DNA from: Modicisalibacter ilicicola DSM 19980
GTDB lineage: Bacteria; Pseudomonadota; Gammaproteobacteria; Pseudomonadales; Halomonadaceae
DNA length: 64,000 bases
Direction: 5' to 3'
Assembly (NCBI RefSeq): GCF_900128925.1
Contig: NZ_FQUJ01000010.1
Location: forward strand, 62,001 to 126,000
Shown: one piece after another, positions 1 to 8,858 of the stretch
Layout of the letters: the number at the start of each line of letters is the position of its first letter
Position numbering within the stretch: position 1 is the stretch's first letter
Notes under the pieces: model-generated
Seen by the model: the letters and a program-made list of their open reading frames with translations, nothing else
Databases searched by the model: none
Told to the model about the DNA's origin: nothing
Program-made: the position numbers and the translations under genes

Positions 1-1564
1 CGCTCTCGAGCAGATCCTGCCCCTCCTCTTCCGTCAGCTCGCCACGCCAGGCGGCACGCCACTCGTCCAGGGGGATCTCGTCGTCGCGTTGCGCCTCGGC
101 GTTTTCGATGGGCGCGTCCGCCTCCTCTTCCGGGTCGGCGATGACGGCATCGAAATGGCCGCGAATGCGTTCGCGCACTTCCTCGAGTCGCGCTTCAAGG
201 GCCGTCCAGTCATCGTAGGATTGCTCGGCATGGCTCATGGCCAGTGCCAGACGCTCCCGCGCCGATGGGTCCTCCGGGAGGGTCTGGGTCTGGCGATCTT
301 CCTGGGCCTGGAGGGCGTGTTCGAGATCGCGCAGGAAGACGTAATCGGCCTCGAGGTCGTCGACCACCCCCTGGGGCAGCAGTTCCAGCGCCGGGAGGCG
401 TTGCAGTGCCGTCTTCAGCGACGGCACCTGCAGTTCGGTATCACGGCCGCCACGGATCAGCTGGAAGACCTGCACCACGAACTCCACCTCGCGGATGCCG
501 CCGGGGCCCAGCTTGATGTTGTCGAGGCTGTCGCGACGGCGCACCTCGCGGTTGATCAGCGCCTTCATCTCGCGCAGCGATTCGATGGCACCGAAGTCCA
601 GATAGCGGCGATAGACGAAGGGACGCAACCTGGCCAGCAGCTCGACTCCGGCATCGCAATCGCCGGCAACCGGCCGGGCCTTGAGCATCGCATAACGCTC
701 CCACTCCCGGCCCTGGTCCTGGTAGTAGCTGGTCAGCATGTTGAAGCTGCCGACCAGCGGACCGCCCTCGCCCAGCGGGCGCAGGCGCATGTCGACGCGA
801 AAGACGAAGCCTTCGGCGGTGATCGTGTCCAGCGCGGCGATCAGCTTCTGACCGATGCGCGTGAAGTATTCCTGGTGGTCGTATTCGCGCTTGCCGCCCT
901 GGGTGGCGCCCTTCTCGGGAAAGGCGAAGATCAGATCGATGTCCGAGGAGAGATTGAGCTCGCCGGCCCCCAGCTTGCCCATGCCGAGCACCACCAGGCG
1001 CTGCGGCGAGCCGTCCTCCCGGGGCGCCGGCGCCCCCCAGCGCCGCTGGAAGTGCGACTCCAGCCAGCCCAACGCGCCCTCCAGACAGACCTCGGCCAGG
1101 CGCGAAACGCTGGCTGCGGTATCCCACATGCCGTGGCCCCGGGGGCGGTTGAGATCGCGCCAGACGATACCCAGCATGCGCGCCCGGCGGAAGCGCCGAA
1201 GCGCCGCATGCATCTGCGCCTCTTCCTGGATACCATCGAGCACATCGGCGAGGGCCTGGCCGAGAACCTTTTCCTCGAGCGGTGCATCCAGCTCTCCGTC
1301 CGCGTCCAGGGCAGCAAGCCACTCGGGATGACGTATGAGGATCTCGGCCGCGAATTCGGAGCAGGCCAGCACCCGAGCCAGCTCCTCGCGACGCGTCGCC
1401 GACAGCGCCTGCCAGACGTCGCTCGGCGGCTCCGCCCCCTGGCGTTCGGCGAGCTCGTCCGCTCGGGCCAGGCTGTCGCTCAGTCGCTCGGCTACCCTGG
1501 CCAGCGAGGCATGCAGCGCGTCGGGAATGTCCGTCAGCGGTAGGAAAGAGTCGGGCAACGCCAT
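1..1564 (-). CDS. glnE: Bifunctional glutamine synthetase adenylyltransferase/deadenylase, 5' part
   Basis: Adenylylates and deadenylylates glutamine synthetase in response to PII proteins, switching nitrogen assimilation off and on. About 521 codons are present; the family usually has about 950-1000, so the C-terminal half lies beyond the left edge. The visible part is the N-terminal adenylyl-removing domain. It has the nucleotidyltransferase signature GAGELNLSSDIDLIF near residues 200-214, with the paired metal-binding aspartates, preceded by LVVLGMGKLG, and later GPGGIREVEF. The ATG at 1564 is preceded by GGGAGCTTC, a good ribosome site. It is divergent from xdhC, with 114 bases between. 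The frame was read by hand because it has no stop inside the window; the long opposite-strand open frame over it is a shadow. Confidence 0.95.
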   Translation of the reverse strand, partial: MALPDSFLPLTDIPDALHASLARVAERLSDSLARADELAERQGAEPPSDVWQALSATRREELARVLACSEFAAEILIRHPEWLAALDADGELDAPLEEKVLGQALADVLDGIQEEAQMHAALRRFRRARMLGIVWRDLNRPRGHGMWDTAASVSRLAEVCLEGALGWLESHFQRRWGAPAPREDGSPQRLVVLGMGKLGAGELNLSSDIDLIFAFPEKGATQGGKREYDHQEYFTRIGQKLIAALDTITAEGFVFRVDMRLRPLGEGGPLVGSFNMLTSYYQDQGREWERYAMLKARPVAGDCDAGVELLARLRPFVYRRYLDFGAIESLREMKALINREVRRRDSLDNIKLGPGGIREVEFVVQVFQLIRGGRDTELQVPSLKTALQRLPALELLPQGVVDDLEADYVFLRDLEHALQAQEDRQTQTLPEDPSARERLALAMSHAEQSYDDWTALEARLEEVRERIRGHFDAVIADPEEEADAPIENAEAQRDDEIPLDEWRAAWRGELTEEEGQDLLES

Positions 1565-1678
1565 GAAGCTCCCGTGCAGGTCGCGAATCGAATATCCTCA
1601 GCATAGCGAAGGGCGCACCGGGGCAGAAGGGAATCGGGCGCTTTTGTGGCCTCGTCCAAGGAAGAGAAGAAGCGATTT

Positions 1679-2662
1679 ATGCGACATCTGGACCTGCAAG
1701 TGATCGAGCACGCGTTGCGCTGGGCCAATGCCGGTGAGGCCGTCTGGCTATGCACGGTACTGGCGACCTTCGGCTCGTCGCCTCGGGAACCTGGCTCGAT
1801 GCTGGTCGCCAGGGCGGATGGTCGCCATGTCGGCTCGCTCTCTGGCGGATGCGTCGAGGAAGATTTTCTCGAACGGCTGCAAGCGGGGGATTTCGACACG
1901 CCGGTCTCGGTGATTCGCTATGGCGAGGGGGGCATCGATCATCCCGAGGTCACGCTGCCTTGCGGCGGCATCCTCGAAGTGCTGATCGAACGATTGCCCC
2001 CCGTCGATGCCAACCTGATTCATCTCGAGGTGCTGCAGGCCGCCCTGCTCGGGCAGCGGTCGCTGATTCGCCGCGTGCGGCTCGACGATGGGCGGACGAG
2101 CTTCGTCGAAGGCCCAGCCCAGGGGCCGCGAGTGGAGCGGGACGCCGAGAGCGCGCGGCTGCGTGTCGGCCCGGCGCTGCGCCTGATCATCGCCGGTATC
2201 TCGCCGGTCTCGGCGGCCTGCGCCGAGTTCGCCCGTGCCCTGGGTTTCGAGGTGATCGTCTGCGATCCGCGAGACGAGGCACGGGCGGCGTTCGAGGTGC
2301 CGGGGGGCGGGGCCGGAATCGAGGTGCAGGCGGTGCTGCCCTCGCTGTTCATCGCCTCGGGAGGCTGCCATGCAGCCACCGCCGTGGTGGCGCTGACCCA
2401 TGACCCGCGCATCGACGACCTGGCGATGATCGAGGCCGTGCGTACACCGGCATTCTATATCGGCGTGATGGGGTCCAGGCGCACCTCCGAACAGCGCGCC
2501 GCGCGCCTGCGGCGCTCCGGCGGGCTGGAGGAGACCGATATCGCGCGAATCCACATGCCCGTCGGCCTGGCCCTGGGCAGCAAGACACCGGCGGAGATCG
2601 CCCTGGCGGTCATGGCCGACATCCTGCGTGTTCATCGCGGGCAGCTACGCGATGCCTTGTGA
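1679..2662 (+). CDS. xdhC: XdhC/CoxI family molybdenum-enzyme maturation protein
   Basis: XdhC proteins bind molybdenum cofactor, help its sulfuration and insert it into xanthine dehydrogenase-type hydroxylases. The 327-residue product has the N-terminal XdhC/CoxI domain (GSSPREPGSMLV near residue 30 and LSGGCVEEDF shortly after) and a C-terminal Rossmann-like XdhC_C domain with ALTHDPRIDDLA and GVMGSRRT. I chose ATG 1679 because AAGGAAGAGAAG sits just upstream; a GTG at 1646 is also in frame. Its end overlaps the start of the MobA-like gene, so the two are probably co-translated. No molybdenum hydroxylase genes are in the window, so the client enzyme must be encoded elsewhere. Confidence 0.9.
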   Translation: MRHLDLQVIEHALRWANAGEAVWLCTVLATFGSSPREPGSMLVARADGRHVGSLSGGCVEEDFLERLQAGDFDTPVSVIRYGEGGIDHPEVTLPCGGILEVLIERLPPVDANLIHLEVLQAALLGQRSLIRRVRLDDGRTSFVEGPAQGPRVERDAESARLRVGPALRLIIAGISPVSAACAEFARALGFEVIVCDPRDEARAAFEVPGGGAGIEVQAVLPSLFIASGGCHAATAVVALTHDPRIDDLAMIEAVRTPAFYIGVMGSRRTSEQRAARLRRSGGLEETDIARIHMPVGLALGSKTPAEIALAVMADILRVHRGQLRDAL

Positions 2663-3251
2663 GCCAACGCGTGACGACCGGCGGGTGATCGCCCTGGTCA
2701 TGGCCGCCGGCCGGTCACGCCGCTTCGGCACCGACAAGCGTCGCGCCAGGATGGCCGACGGCCGCTCGCTGCTTCATGCCACCCTGGCCCTGGCGAAGGG
2801 CAGCTTTGCCGACACCTGGGTCGTCGTTGGCGACCGGGATGATACCACCGAGCTGGGAATCGACAGCGACATCCACGCACTACACGCCCCAGGCGACGAC
2901 ATCGGGCTCGGTACCAGCCTGGGTATCGCCTTTTCCGAATTGCGTGTCAACGCCCCCCGAGCCCTGGCCGCCGCGGTGATGCTAGGCGACATGCCCTGGG
3001 TGTCGCCGGATACCTGCCGACGACTGATCGCGCAGGCCCAATCCGAACGCATCGTGCTGCCCCGTCATCAGGGGCGCACCGGCCATCCCATACTCTTCGG
3101 GCGCGTCTTCTGGCCGACCCTGGCCCGCTTGCACGGCGACCGGGGCGCCCGTGACCTGCTCAGGCAGTGGGGCACGTGCTGGAAGGTCGTCGAGGTAAGC
3201 GACCCGGGCATTCACCGCGACGTCGATGTGCCCTCGGACCTCGACATCTAG
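2652..3251 (+). CDS. MobA-like NTP transferase (probable molybdenum cofactor cytidylyltransferase)
   Basis: Probable MocA-type enzyme that transfers CMP to molybdopterin for xanthine-dehydrogenase-class enzymes. The 199-residue protein starts with the nucleotidyltransferase signature LVMAAGRSRRFGTDKR, has the metal-binding GDMPWV motif near the middle, and a GHPILFG motif after it, as in the MobA-like NTP transferase family. ATG 2652 overlaps the xdhC stop by 11 bases; an upstream GTG at 2628 is possible but less likely. The pairing with xdhC favours MocA over MobA (GMP transfer), although sequence alone does not settle the nucleotide. Its TAG stop lies in the palindrome CTAG that also supplies the stop of dgkA on the other strand. 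Confidence 0.85.
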   Translation: MPCEPTRDDRRVIALVMAAGRSRRFGTDKRRARMADGRSLLHATLALAKGSFADTWVVVGDRDDTTELGIDSDIHALHAPGDDIGLGTSLGIAFSELRVNAPRALAAAVMLGDMPWVSPDTCRRLIAQAQSERIVLPRHQGRTGHPILFGRVFWPTLARLHGDRGARDLLRQWGTCWKVVEVSDPGIHRDVDVPSDLDI

Positions 3252-3619
3252 GCTGCCAGCTTCTGCCACAGCAACAGACCCCAGATCGTCCCGGCCATGA
3301 TCAGCGACAGCATGACCGCCGCCGACCCGATGTCCTTGGCCCGACCGGACAGCACATGATGCTCGGGACCAATGCGATCGATGGCGGTTTCCACGGCACT
3401 GTTGAGCAGCTCGACGATCAGCACCAGGAAGCAGCTGCCGATCAGCAGCGCCCATTCGACCGACGTCTCGCCGACCCACCAGGCGAAGGGCAGCAGCAAC
3501 AGGCAGACCACCAGCTCCTGGCGAAAGGCCGCCTCATGCAGGAAAGCCGCCTTGAGACCCTTGAAGGAATAACGGGTCGAATGCACCAGATGGCGCCAGC
3601 CGGTCTCGCTCGATTTCAT
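3248..3619 (-). CDS. dgkA: Diacylglycerol kinase, integral membrane type
   Basis: Phosphorylates diacylglycerol to phosphatidic acid in the inner membrane, recycling diacylglycerol released when phospholipid head groups are used for periplasmic glycans. At 123 residues it has the usual family length. It shows EAAFRQE near residue 30, the signature ELLNSAVETAIDRIG with the catalytic glutamate near residues 70-84, then GRAKDIGSAAV, and three hydrophobic helices. It converges on the MobA-like gene, with the two stop codons overlapping in one CTAG at 3248-3251, so there is no room for a terminator between them. Confidence 0.95.
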   Translation of the reverse strand: MKSSETGWRHLVHSTRYSFKGLKAAFLHEAAFRQELVVCLLLLPFAWWVGETSVEWALLIGSCFLVLIVELLNSAVETAIDRIGPEHHVLSGRAKDIGSAAVMLSLIMAGTIWGLLLWQKLAA

Positions 3620-3754
3620 CTTGCAGATCCCTAAAGCCTGTCGTGGCTGCCTAGTCTATCCAATTCGGCTGTTCAATTCGGCCCCGACATTGTCGGCGCG
3701 GGTGCTACCGGTCTAGCCTGTAGGGACCCTCTATCGATCTTCCAGGAGAACGCC

Positions 3755-4732
3755 ATGCCCCGCGTGCTGATGCTCAGAGACCAGGAACCGCGCAGCCAGG
3801 TCGAGGAACTCGGTGTCGACCAGCTCCCCGACCGTTCGGTCAGCGTCGATATCGACTATTCCGACCTGAACTACAAGGACGCCCTCGCGGTGACCGGCAA
3901 GGGCAAGATCGTGCGCGACTACCCCTTCGTGCCGGGGATCGATTTCGCCGGCACCGTGCGAGAATCCCACAGCGACCGGTATGCCCCCGGCGACAAGGTG
4001 ATCCTTACCGGCTGGGGCGTGGGCGAGCGCCACTGGGGCGGCTTTGCCGAGACCATGAACGTCGATGCCGAGTGGCTGGTCCCCTGCCCCGAAGCCTTGT
4101 CGCCTCGCGACAGCATGCTGCTGGGCACGGCGGGCCTGACCGCCATGCTCAGCGTGATCCGCCTCGAGCAGGCCGGGCTGGCCGCCGGCAGCAAGGTACT
4201 GGTCACCGGGGCCACCGGCGGCGTGGGCAGCTGGGCGGTGCAGATGCTGGCGCAACTGGATTACGAGGTACACGCGGTCACCGGCAAGGCGGATCAGCAT
4301 GCGTGGCTGAAGGAGCTGGGGGCCAGCGAGATCGTCGATCGCAGCGAACTCGATGGCGACACTCGCCCCCTGGAAAAGGGCCTCTGGGACGGCGCCGTGG
4401 ATACGGTGGGCGGCAAGGTGCTGGCCAGCGTGCTGGCACGCATGACCTACCAGGGGCGGGTCGCCGCCGTGGGGCTGGCCGGCGGCACCGATCTGCCCAC
4501 CACGGTGATGCCGTTCATCCTGCGTGGCGTGGCGTTGCTGGGAGTGGACAGCGTGATGGTGCCCTTCGAGCAACGCCAGGCGGCCTGGCAGCGTCTGGCT
4601 GCGCTGCCGCGGGACCTGTTCACGCGGATGCATGTCGAGGAGGTCGGCCTCGGCCAGGCCGCCACCCAGGCCGAGGCCATGCTCAAGGGCAAGACACGGG
4701 GTCGGGTGCTGATCAACCCCCATCAGGATTGA
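3755..4732 (+). CDS. acuI: YhdH/AcuI family NADPH-dependent oxidoreductase (acrylyl-CoA reductase type)
   Basis: Medium-chain dehydrogenase/reductase of the zinc-free YhdH/AcuI group, which reduces acrylyl-CoA to propionyl-CoA with NADPH. The 325 residues begin with a GroES-like domain containing SDLNYKDALAVTGKGK and the motif VPGIDFAGTV. The Rossmann domain follows with the nucleotide loop VTGATGGVGSWAVQ near residue 150. Zinc-binding cysteines of true alcohol dehydrogenases are missing, as expected. An AGGAGAACGCC ribosome site precedes ATG 3755. In DMSP-using bacteria AcuI detoxifies acrylate, but no DMSP lyase is seen here, so the physiological substrate is uncertain. Confidence 0.88.
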   Translation: MPRVLMLRDQEPRSQVEELGVDQLPDRSVSVDIDYSDLNYKDALAVTGKGKIVRDYPFVPGIDFAGTVRESHSDRYAPGDKVILTGWGVGERHWGGFAETMNVDAEWLVPCPEALSPRDSMLLGTAGLTAMLSVIRLEQAGLAAGSKVLVTGATGGVGSWAVQMLAQLDYEVHAVTGKADQHAWLKELGASEIVDRSELDGDTRPLEKGLWDGAVDTVGGKVLASVLARMTYQGRVAAVGLAGGTDLPTTVMPFILRGVALLGVDSVMVPFEQRQAAWQRLAALPRDLFTRMHVEEVGLGQAATQAEAMLKGKTRGRVLINPHQD

Positions 4733-4826
4733 TGGCCAACATGCCGCCGTTTCGTCGATCTCTCCCGCGGGCGGCGGCAACTCGGGCACTGCGACGGGGT
4801 TACCCTTGGTAACTTTGAGGAGGTTT

Positions 4827-4841
4827 GCGCTAAAATAGCGC
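4827..4841 (+). promoter_or_regulatory. Inverted repeat over a probable -10 element upstream of epd
   Basis: The sequence GCGCTAAAATAGCGC is a perfect 6-base inverted repeat around AAA, about 35 bases before the epd start. Its centre contains TAAAAT, a good sigma-70 -10 match. A possible -35 TTGGTA lies upstream at a somewhat long spacing of 19 bases. It may be the promoter of epd-pgk-fbaA, and the symmetry could also bind a regulator. No regulator is identified. Confidence 0.45.
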
Positions 4842-4875
4842 CCCATTCCACCCATGACCCGTCGGGCCACCGCTC

Positions 4876-5895
4876 ATGCCCCTTCGCATCGCCATCAACG
4901 GTTACGGTCGCATCGGCCAGTGCGTGCTGCGCGCCCTGATCGAGCGCCCGGCGGCGGATCTGCAGATCGTGGCGATCAACGAACTGTCCGATCTCGACAC
5001 CATCGCCTACCTGACGCGCTACGACACCACCCACGGCCGCTTTCCCGGACGGGTCGAGACCCGGGACGGCCAGTTGATCGTCGACGGCCACCCGATCAGC
5101 ATCGTCTCGGAGCCCGACCCCGAGCGCCTGCCCTGGCACGAGCTGGGCATCGACCTGGTGGTGGAGTGCTCCGGCAGCTTCAAGGATCGCGCCACCGCGC
5201 AGCGCCATCTCGATGCCGGTGCCCGGCGACTGCTGTTTTCCCAGCCCGCCGAACCCGATGTCGACATCACCCTGGTGGGTGGCATCAACGAGCATGAGCT
5301 GACCCGCGAGATGCACATCGTCTCCGCCGCCTCCTGCACCACCAACTGCCTGATCCCCATTCTCACCGTGCTCGACGAGGCGCTGGGCATCGAGCATGGG
5401 GTGACGACGACCATTCATTCGGCGATGAACGACCAGCCGGTGATCGATGCCTACCATCGCTCCGACCTGCGCCTGACCCGTTCGGCCATGCAGTCGATCG
5501 TGCCCGTCGATACCGGCCTGGCCCGGGGCATCGAGCGCCTGATGCCGGGGCTCGCCGGACGCTTCGAGTGCCTGCACGTGCGCGTGCCGACGATCAACGT
5601 CTCGGCCATGGACATGGCGATCTGCGTACGCACCCCGACCACCGCCGCGGCCGTCAACGCCCTGCTGCGCGAGGCCAGCGAGCAACGCCTGGCCGGCCGA
5701 CTCGGCTACACCGAGGAGCCCATGGCCTCGGTCGACTTCAACCACGACCCGCGCTCGGGTATCGTGGACGCCACCCAGACCCGGGTGGCCGGCGGCCATC
5801 TGGTGAAGCTGCTGAGCTGGTTCGACAACGAATGGGGGTTCGCCAACCGCATGGTCGATGTCGCCGAGCGCATCGCCGGGCTCGATGCCCGTTGA
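4876..5895 (+). CDS. epd: Erythrose-4-phosphate dehydrogenase
   Basis: NAD-dependent oxidation of erythrose 4-phosphate to 4-phosphoerythronate, the first step of the DXP-dependent pyridoxal phosphate route. The 339-residue protein is a GAPDH-family member with the NAD motif INGYGRIGQ near residue 7, the catalytic cysteine in SAASCTTNCL near residue 153, and SWFDNEWGFANRM near the C-terminus. The IPIL segment after the catalytic site and the position directly ahead of pgk and fbaA favour Epd over glycolytic GAPDH; a GapB-like role in gluconeogenesis remains possible. It is first in the epd-pgk-fbaA order known from other gammaproteobacteria. Confidence 0.88.
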   Translation: MPLRIAINGYGRIGQCVLRALIERPAADLQIVAINELSDLDTIAYLTRYDTTHGRFPGRVETRDGQLIVDGHPISIVSEPDPERLPWHELGIDLVVECSGSFKDRATAQRHLDAGARRLLFSQPAEPDVDITLVGGINEHELTREMHIVSAASCTTNCLIPILTVLDEALGIEHGVTTTIHSAMNDQPVIDAYHRSDLRLTRSAMQSIVPVDTGLARGIERLMPGLAGRFECLHVRVPTINVSAMDMAICVRTPTTAAAVNALLREASEQRLAGRLGYTEEPMASVDFNHDPRSGIVDATQTRVAGGHLVKLLSWFDNEWGFANRMVDVAERIAGLDAR

Positions 5896-5964
5896 CGTCC
5901 CGGTTCTTGCCCCCGAGCGGTAGCGGTTTGCAACGACGAGCAACCATGAAGAGGAACGTGCCAC

Positions 5965-7131
5965 ATGAACGTGCGCAAGATGACCGACCTGGACCTCGCC
6001 GGAAAGCGTGTCCTGATCCGCGAAGACCTCAATGTCCCGGTCAAGCAGGGACGTGTCACCAGTGACGCCCGCATCCGGGCCTGCCTGCCCACGATCCAGG
6101 CGGCACTGGAGGCCGGCGCTCGGCTGATGCTGATGAGCCACCTGGGCCGCCCCACCGAAGGCGAACCTGCCGAGGAGTTCTCCCTGGCCCCGGTGGCCGA
6201 CCGCCTCGGCGAGTTGCTCGACACGCCGGTATGGCTCGAGAAGGATTATCTGCAGGGCAAGGTCGATGTCGCCGAAGGCGAGGTGGTGCTGCTCGAGAAC
6301 GTGCGCTTCAACTCGGGCGAGAAGAAGGACGACGAGGCCCTCTCACGCGCCTACGCCCAGCTCTGCGACGTCTACGTGATGGACGCCTTCGGCACCGCCC
6401 ATCGTGCCCAGGCCTCGACCCATGGCGTGGCCCGCTTCGCCCCCCAGGCCTGCGCGGGACCGCTGCTCGCCCAGGAGCTGGAGGCCCTGGAGAAGGCCCT
6501 GGCCACGCCGGCACGACCGATGATCGCCATCGTCGGCGGCTCCAAGGTCTCGACCAAGCTCGAGGTGCTCAATGCCCTCTCCGAGAAGTGCGATCAGTTG
6601 ATCGTGGGCGGCGGCATCGCCAACACCTTCATCGCCGCCGCGGGCTACAAGGTCGGCAAGTCCCTCTACGAGGCCGACCTGGTCGATCAGGCACTGACGC
6701 TGATGGAGCGCGTCGATATCCCGCTGCCCACGGATGTCGTGGTCGCCACGGAGTTTTCCGAGGCCGCCAACGCCACCGTCAAGGGGGTGGACCACATCGC
6801 CGACGACGAGATGATCCTGGACATCGGCCCGGTGACCGCCGAGCGCTTCGCCGCCCTGCTCAAGGATGCCGGCACCATCCTGTGGAACGGTCCGGTCGGG
6901 GTGTTCGAGATCGACCAGTTCGGCCAGGGCACCGAGACGCTCTCCAAGGCCATCGCCGCGAGCAGCGCCTTCTCCATCGCCGGGGGCGGCGACACCCTGG
7001 CCGCCATCGACAAGTACGACATCGAGGATCAGGTCTCCTACATCTCCACCGGAGGCGGCGCCTTCCTCGAATACGTCGAAGGCAAGCCGCTTCCCGCCGT
7101 GACCGCACTGCAGAAAGCCGCCACCAGGTAA
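5965..7131 (+). CDS. pgk: Phosphoglycerate kinase
   Basis: Cytosolic glycolytic and gluconeogenic enzyme that interconverts 1,3-bisphosphoglycerate plus ADP and 3-phosphoglycerate plus ATP. The 388-residue product has the expected bacterial length. Signatures include [11 protein letters not shown] near residue 19 (substrate-binding R, D and N), [24 protein letters not shown] near residue 190, and the nucleotide loop GGGDTLAAI near residue 350. It lies 69 bases after epd, with an AAGAGGAACGTGCCAC ribosome region before ATG 5965, and is followed by fbaA. Confidence 0.97.
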   Translation: MNVRKMTDLDLAGKRVLIREDLNVPVKQGRVTSDARIRACLPTIQAALEAGARLMLMSHLGRPTEGEPAEEFSLAPVADRLGELLDTPVWLEKDYLQGKVDVAEGEVVLLENVRFNSGEKKDDEALSRAYAQLCDVYVMDAFGTAHRAQASTHGVARFAPQACAGPLLAQELEALEKALATPARPMIAIVGGSKVSTKLEVLNALSEKCDQLIVGGGIANTFIAAAGYKVGKSLYEADLVDQALTLMERVDIPLPTDVVVATEFSEAANATVKGVDHIADDEMILDIGPVTAERFAALLKDAGTILWNGPVGVFEIDQFGQGTETLSKAIAASSAFSIAGGGDTLAAIDKYDIEDQVSYISTGGGAFLEYVEGKPLPAVTALQKAATR

Positions 7132-7149
7132 CCCCGGCATATCAACCCC

Positions 7150-7168
7150 GCCGGGCAGCCCGCCCGGC
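7150..7168 (+). other. Hairpin in the pgk-fbaA gap
   Basis: GCCGGGC at 7150-7156 pairs perfectly with GCCCGGC at 7162-7168 across a five-base loop, 19 bases after the pgk stop and 27 bases before fbaA. There is no run of T after it, so it is more likely an mRNA processing, stabilising or attenuating structure than a full terminator. It could set the ratio of pgk to fbaA transcript. Confidence 0.45.
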
Positions 7169-7194
7169 ATTCACTTTCAGGAAAACCCGGATTC

Positions 7195-8259
7195 ATGGCC
7201 CTCATCAGCCTGCGTCAACTTCTCGATCATGCCGCCGAACACGGCTATGGCATCCCCGCCTTCAACGTCAACAACCTCGAACAGATGCGCGCCATCATGG
7301 AAGCCGCCGATCGCACCGATTCGCCGGTCATCGTCCAGGCGTCCGCCGGCGCTCGCCAGTACGCCGGCGCCCCCTTCCTGCGCCACCTGATCCTCGCCGC
7401 GATCGAGGAGTTCCCGCACATCCCGGTGGTCATGCACCAGGACCACGGCACCAGCCCCGGGGTCTGCCAGCGTTCCATCCAGCTCGGCTTCTCCTCGGTG
7501 ATGATGGACGGCTCCCTGGAGGAGGATGGCAAGACCCCGAGCAGCTACGCCTACAACGTCGAGGTCACCCGACGCGCCGTCGAGATGGCGCACGCCTGCG
7601 GCGTCTCCGTCGAGGGTGAGCTGGGCTGCCTGGGCAGCCTGGAAACCGGCCAGGCCGGCGAGGAAGACGGCATCGGCGCCGAGGGCAAGCTCTCCCACGA
7701 GCAGTTGCTGACCGACCCGGAAGAGGCCGCCGACTTCGTCGCCAAGACCCACGTCGATGCCCTGGCCATCGCCATCGGCACCAGCCACGGTGCCTACAAG
7801 TTCACCAAGCCGCCCACCGGCGACACCCTGTCGATCTCGCGCATCAGGCAGATCCACGAACGCATCCCCAACACCCACCTGGTGATGCACGGCTCCTCGT
7901 CGGTGCCCCAGGAGTGGCTCGAGATCATCAACGAATTCGGCGGCCAAATTCCCGAGACCTACGGCGTCCCGGTCGAGGAGATCGTCGAGGGCATCCGGCA
8001 CGGGGTACGCAAGGTCAACATCGACACCGACCTGCGCCTGGCTTCCACCGGCGCCGTGCGGCGCTTTCTGGCCCATCACCCGGCCGAATTCGACCCGCGC
8101 AAGTTTCTCAAGGAAACCGTCACCGCCATGCGCGACGTCTGCATCGATCGCTTCGAGGCCTTCGGCACCGCCGGCAATGCCAGCCGGATCAAGCCGATCA
8201 CGCTGGAGGCGATGTTCGAGCGCTACGCCCGGGGGGAACTGGATCCACGGGTCAACTGA
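7195..8259 (+). CDS. fbaA: Class II fructose-bisphosphate aldolase, Calvin-cycle subtype
   Basis: Zinc-dependent reversible cleavage of fructose 1,6-bisphosphate to dihydroxyacetone phosphate and glyceraldehyde 3-phosphate. The 354 residues match the class II B (CbbA/Fba) subtype. They include [15 protein letters not shown] near the start, the metal-site VMHQDHGTS near residue 81, EGELGCLG near residue 142, a second metal histidine in [10 protein letters not shown], and MHGSSSVP with [12 protein letters not shown] for phosphate binding. An AGGAAAACCCGGATTC leader precedes ATG 7195. It ends the epd-pgk-fbaA block. The symbol fba would serve equally well. Confidence 0.96.
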   Translation: MALISLRQLLDHAAEHGYGIPAFNVNNLEQMRAIMEAADRTDSPVIVQASAGARQYAGAPFLRHLILAAIEEFPHIPVVMHQDHGTSPGVCQRSIQLGFSSVMMDGSLEEDGKTPSSYAYNVEVTRRAVEMAHACGVSVEGELGCLGSLETGQAGEEDGIGAEGKLSHEQLLTDPEEAADFVAKTHVDALAIAIGTSHGAYKFTKPPTGDTLSISRIRQIHERIPNTHLVMHGSSSVPQEWLEIINEFGGQIPETYGVPVEEIVEGIRHGVRKVNIDTDLRLASTGAVRRFLAHHPAEFDPRKFLKETVTAMRDVCIDRFEAFGTAGNASRIKPITLEAMFERYARGELDPRVN

Positions 8260-8263
8260 TCGG

Positions 8264-8278
8264 CGTCGCCTGGCGACG
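8264..8278 (+). terminator. Short hairpin after fbaA
   Basis: CGTCGC at 8264-8269 and GCGACG at 8273-8278 form a six-pair stem with a three-base loop directly after the fbaA stop and before the convergent DUF1232 gene. No T-tract follows, so this is a weak terminator candidate. Confidence 0.35.
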
Positions 8279-8326
8279 ACCACCACCTAGCGACTGACCC
8301 ATGGTGACAAGGTAGGCGGAGCTGTT

Positions 8327-8749
8327 CTATTCCCCGAACCAGCGCGTCAAGGTCGCCCGCGCCTTGGCGACGTGCTCGTCCTTGACGTGCGCGGCTACCA
8401 CGGCGAGCGCGCCGACCAGCACCGAGACATCGTCGGTGTAACCGGCCAGAGGCGTCACATCGGGAATGGTATCCAATGGAAAGATGAAATAGCCCAGGGC
8501 GCCGTAGATCGTGGTTTTCGCCCACACCGGGGTGTCCGGGTCCTGGGCCGAGTAGTAGAGCTTCAGGCCCGGCGCGAGAGTCATTCTTCCGGCCTTGCGG
8601 GCGTAGCGGGTCGCCTTGTCCCAGAAGGCTTCGTCGGAATAGTGTGCCTCGTCGCCCCGGCTCGCGCATTGCCCCGCCGGCTCTTCGAGGGGTACCGGAA
8701 GTGCACGCTCCCGCTCTCTGGCATCATGCGTCAGTCGTTTCGTTTCCAT
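8327..8749 (-). CDS. YkvA-like DUF1232 protein
   Basis: The 140-residue product contains the DUF1232/YkvA core in its middle: WAKTTIYGALGYFIFPLD followed by DTIPDVTPLAGYTDDVSVL. The recurrent pattern is a hydrophobic helix, then a DxIPD turn and a second helix. The molecular role of the family is unknown; it is probably membrane-associated. I chose ATG 8749 (METKRL) with a GAGAC ribosome site rather than the longer in-frame start at 8812. It faces fbaA convergently and is divergent from the EamA transporter. Confidence 0.85.
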   Translation of the reverse strand: METKRLTHDARERERALPVPLEEPAGQCASRGDEAHYSDEAFWDKATRYARKAGRMTLAPGLKLYYSAQDPDTPVWAKTTIYGALGYFIFPLDTIPDVTPLAGYTDDVSVLVGALAVVAAHVKDEHVAKARATLTRWFGE

Positions 8750-8858
8750 AGGCGTCTCACGGCTGGCTCGAACAGGCCTAGTCAGTGATTCAATCATCAC
8801 CCACACTAGCATAGGCCATCAACAAGGGACGTATGTCCGCTGGACTCAAGGAGGAGTC

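Noticed and set aside
89-1543. Long plus-strand open frame of 484 codons opposite glnE
   Set aside because: It is antisense to the real glnE frame, which shows clear adenylyltransferase motifs; the plus-strand peptide has no recognisable domain.
4742-4779. TGCCGCC/GGCGGCA stem after the AcuI gene as a terminator
   Set aside because: Seven pairs with a 24-base loop and no T-tract; too weak to call.
4723-6141. Minus-strand open frame of 472 codons over epd
   Set aside because: High-GC antisense shadow; Epd motifs on the plus strand explain the sequence.
6231-7619. Plus-strand 462-codon frame across pgk and fbaA
   Set aside because: Arginine-rich out-of-frame shadow of two well-supported genes.
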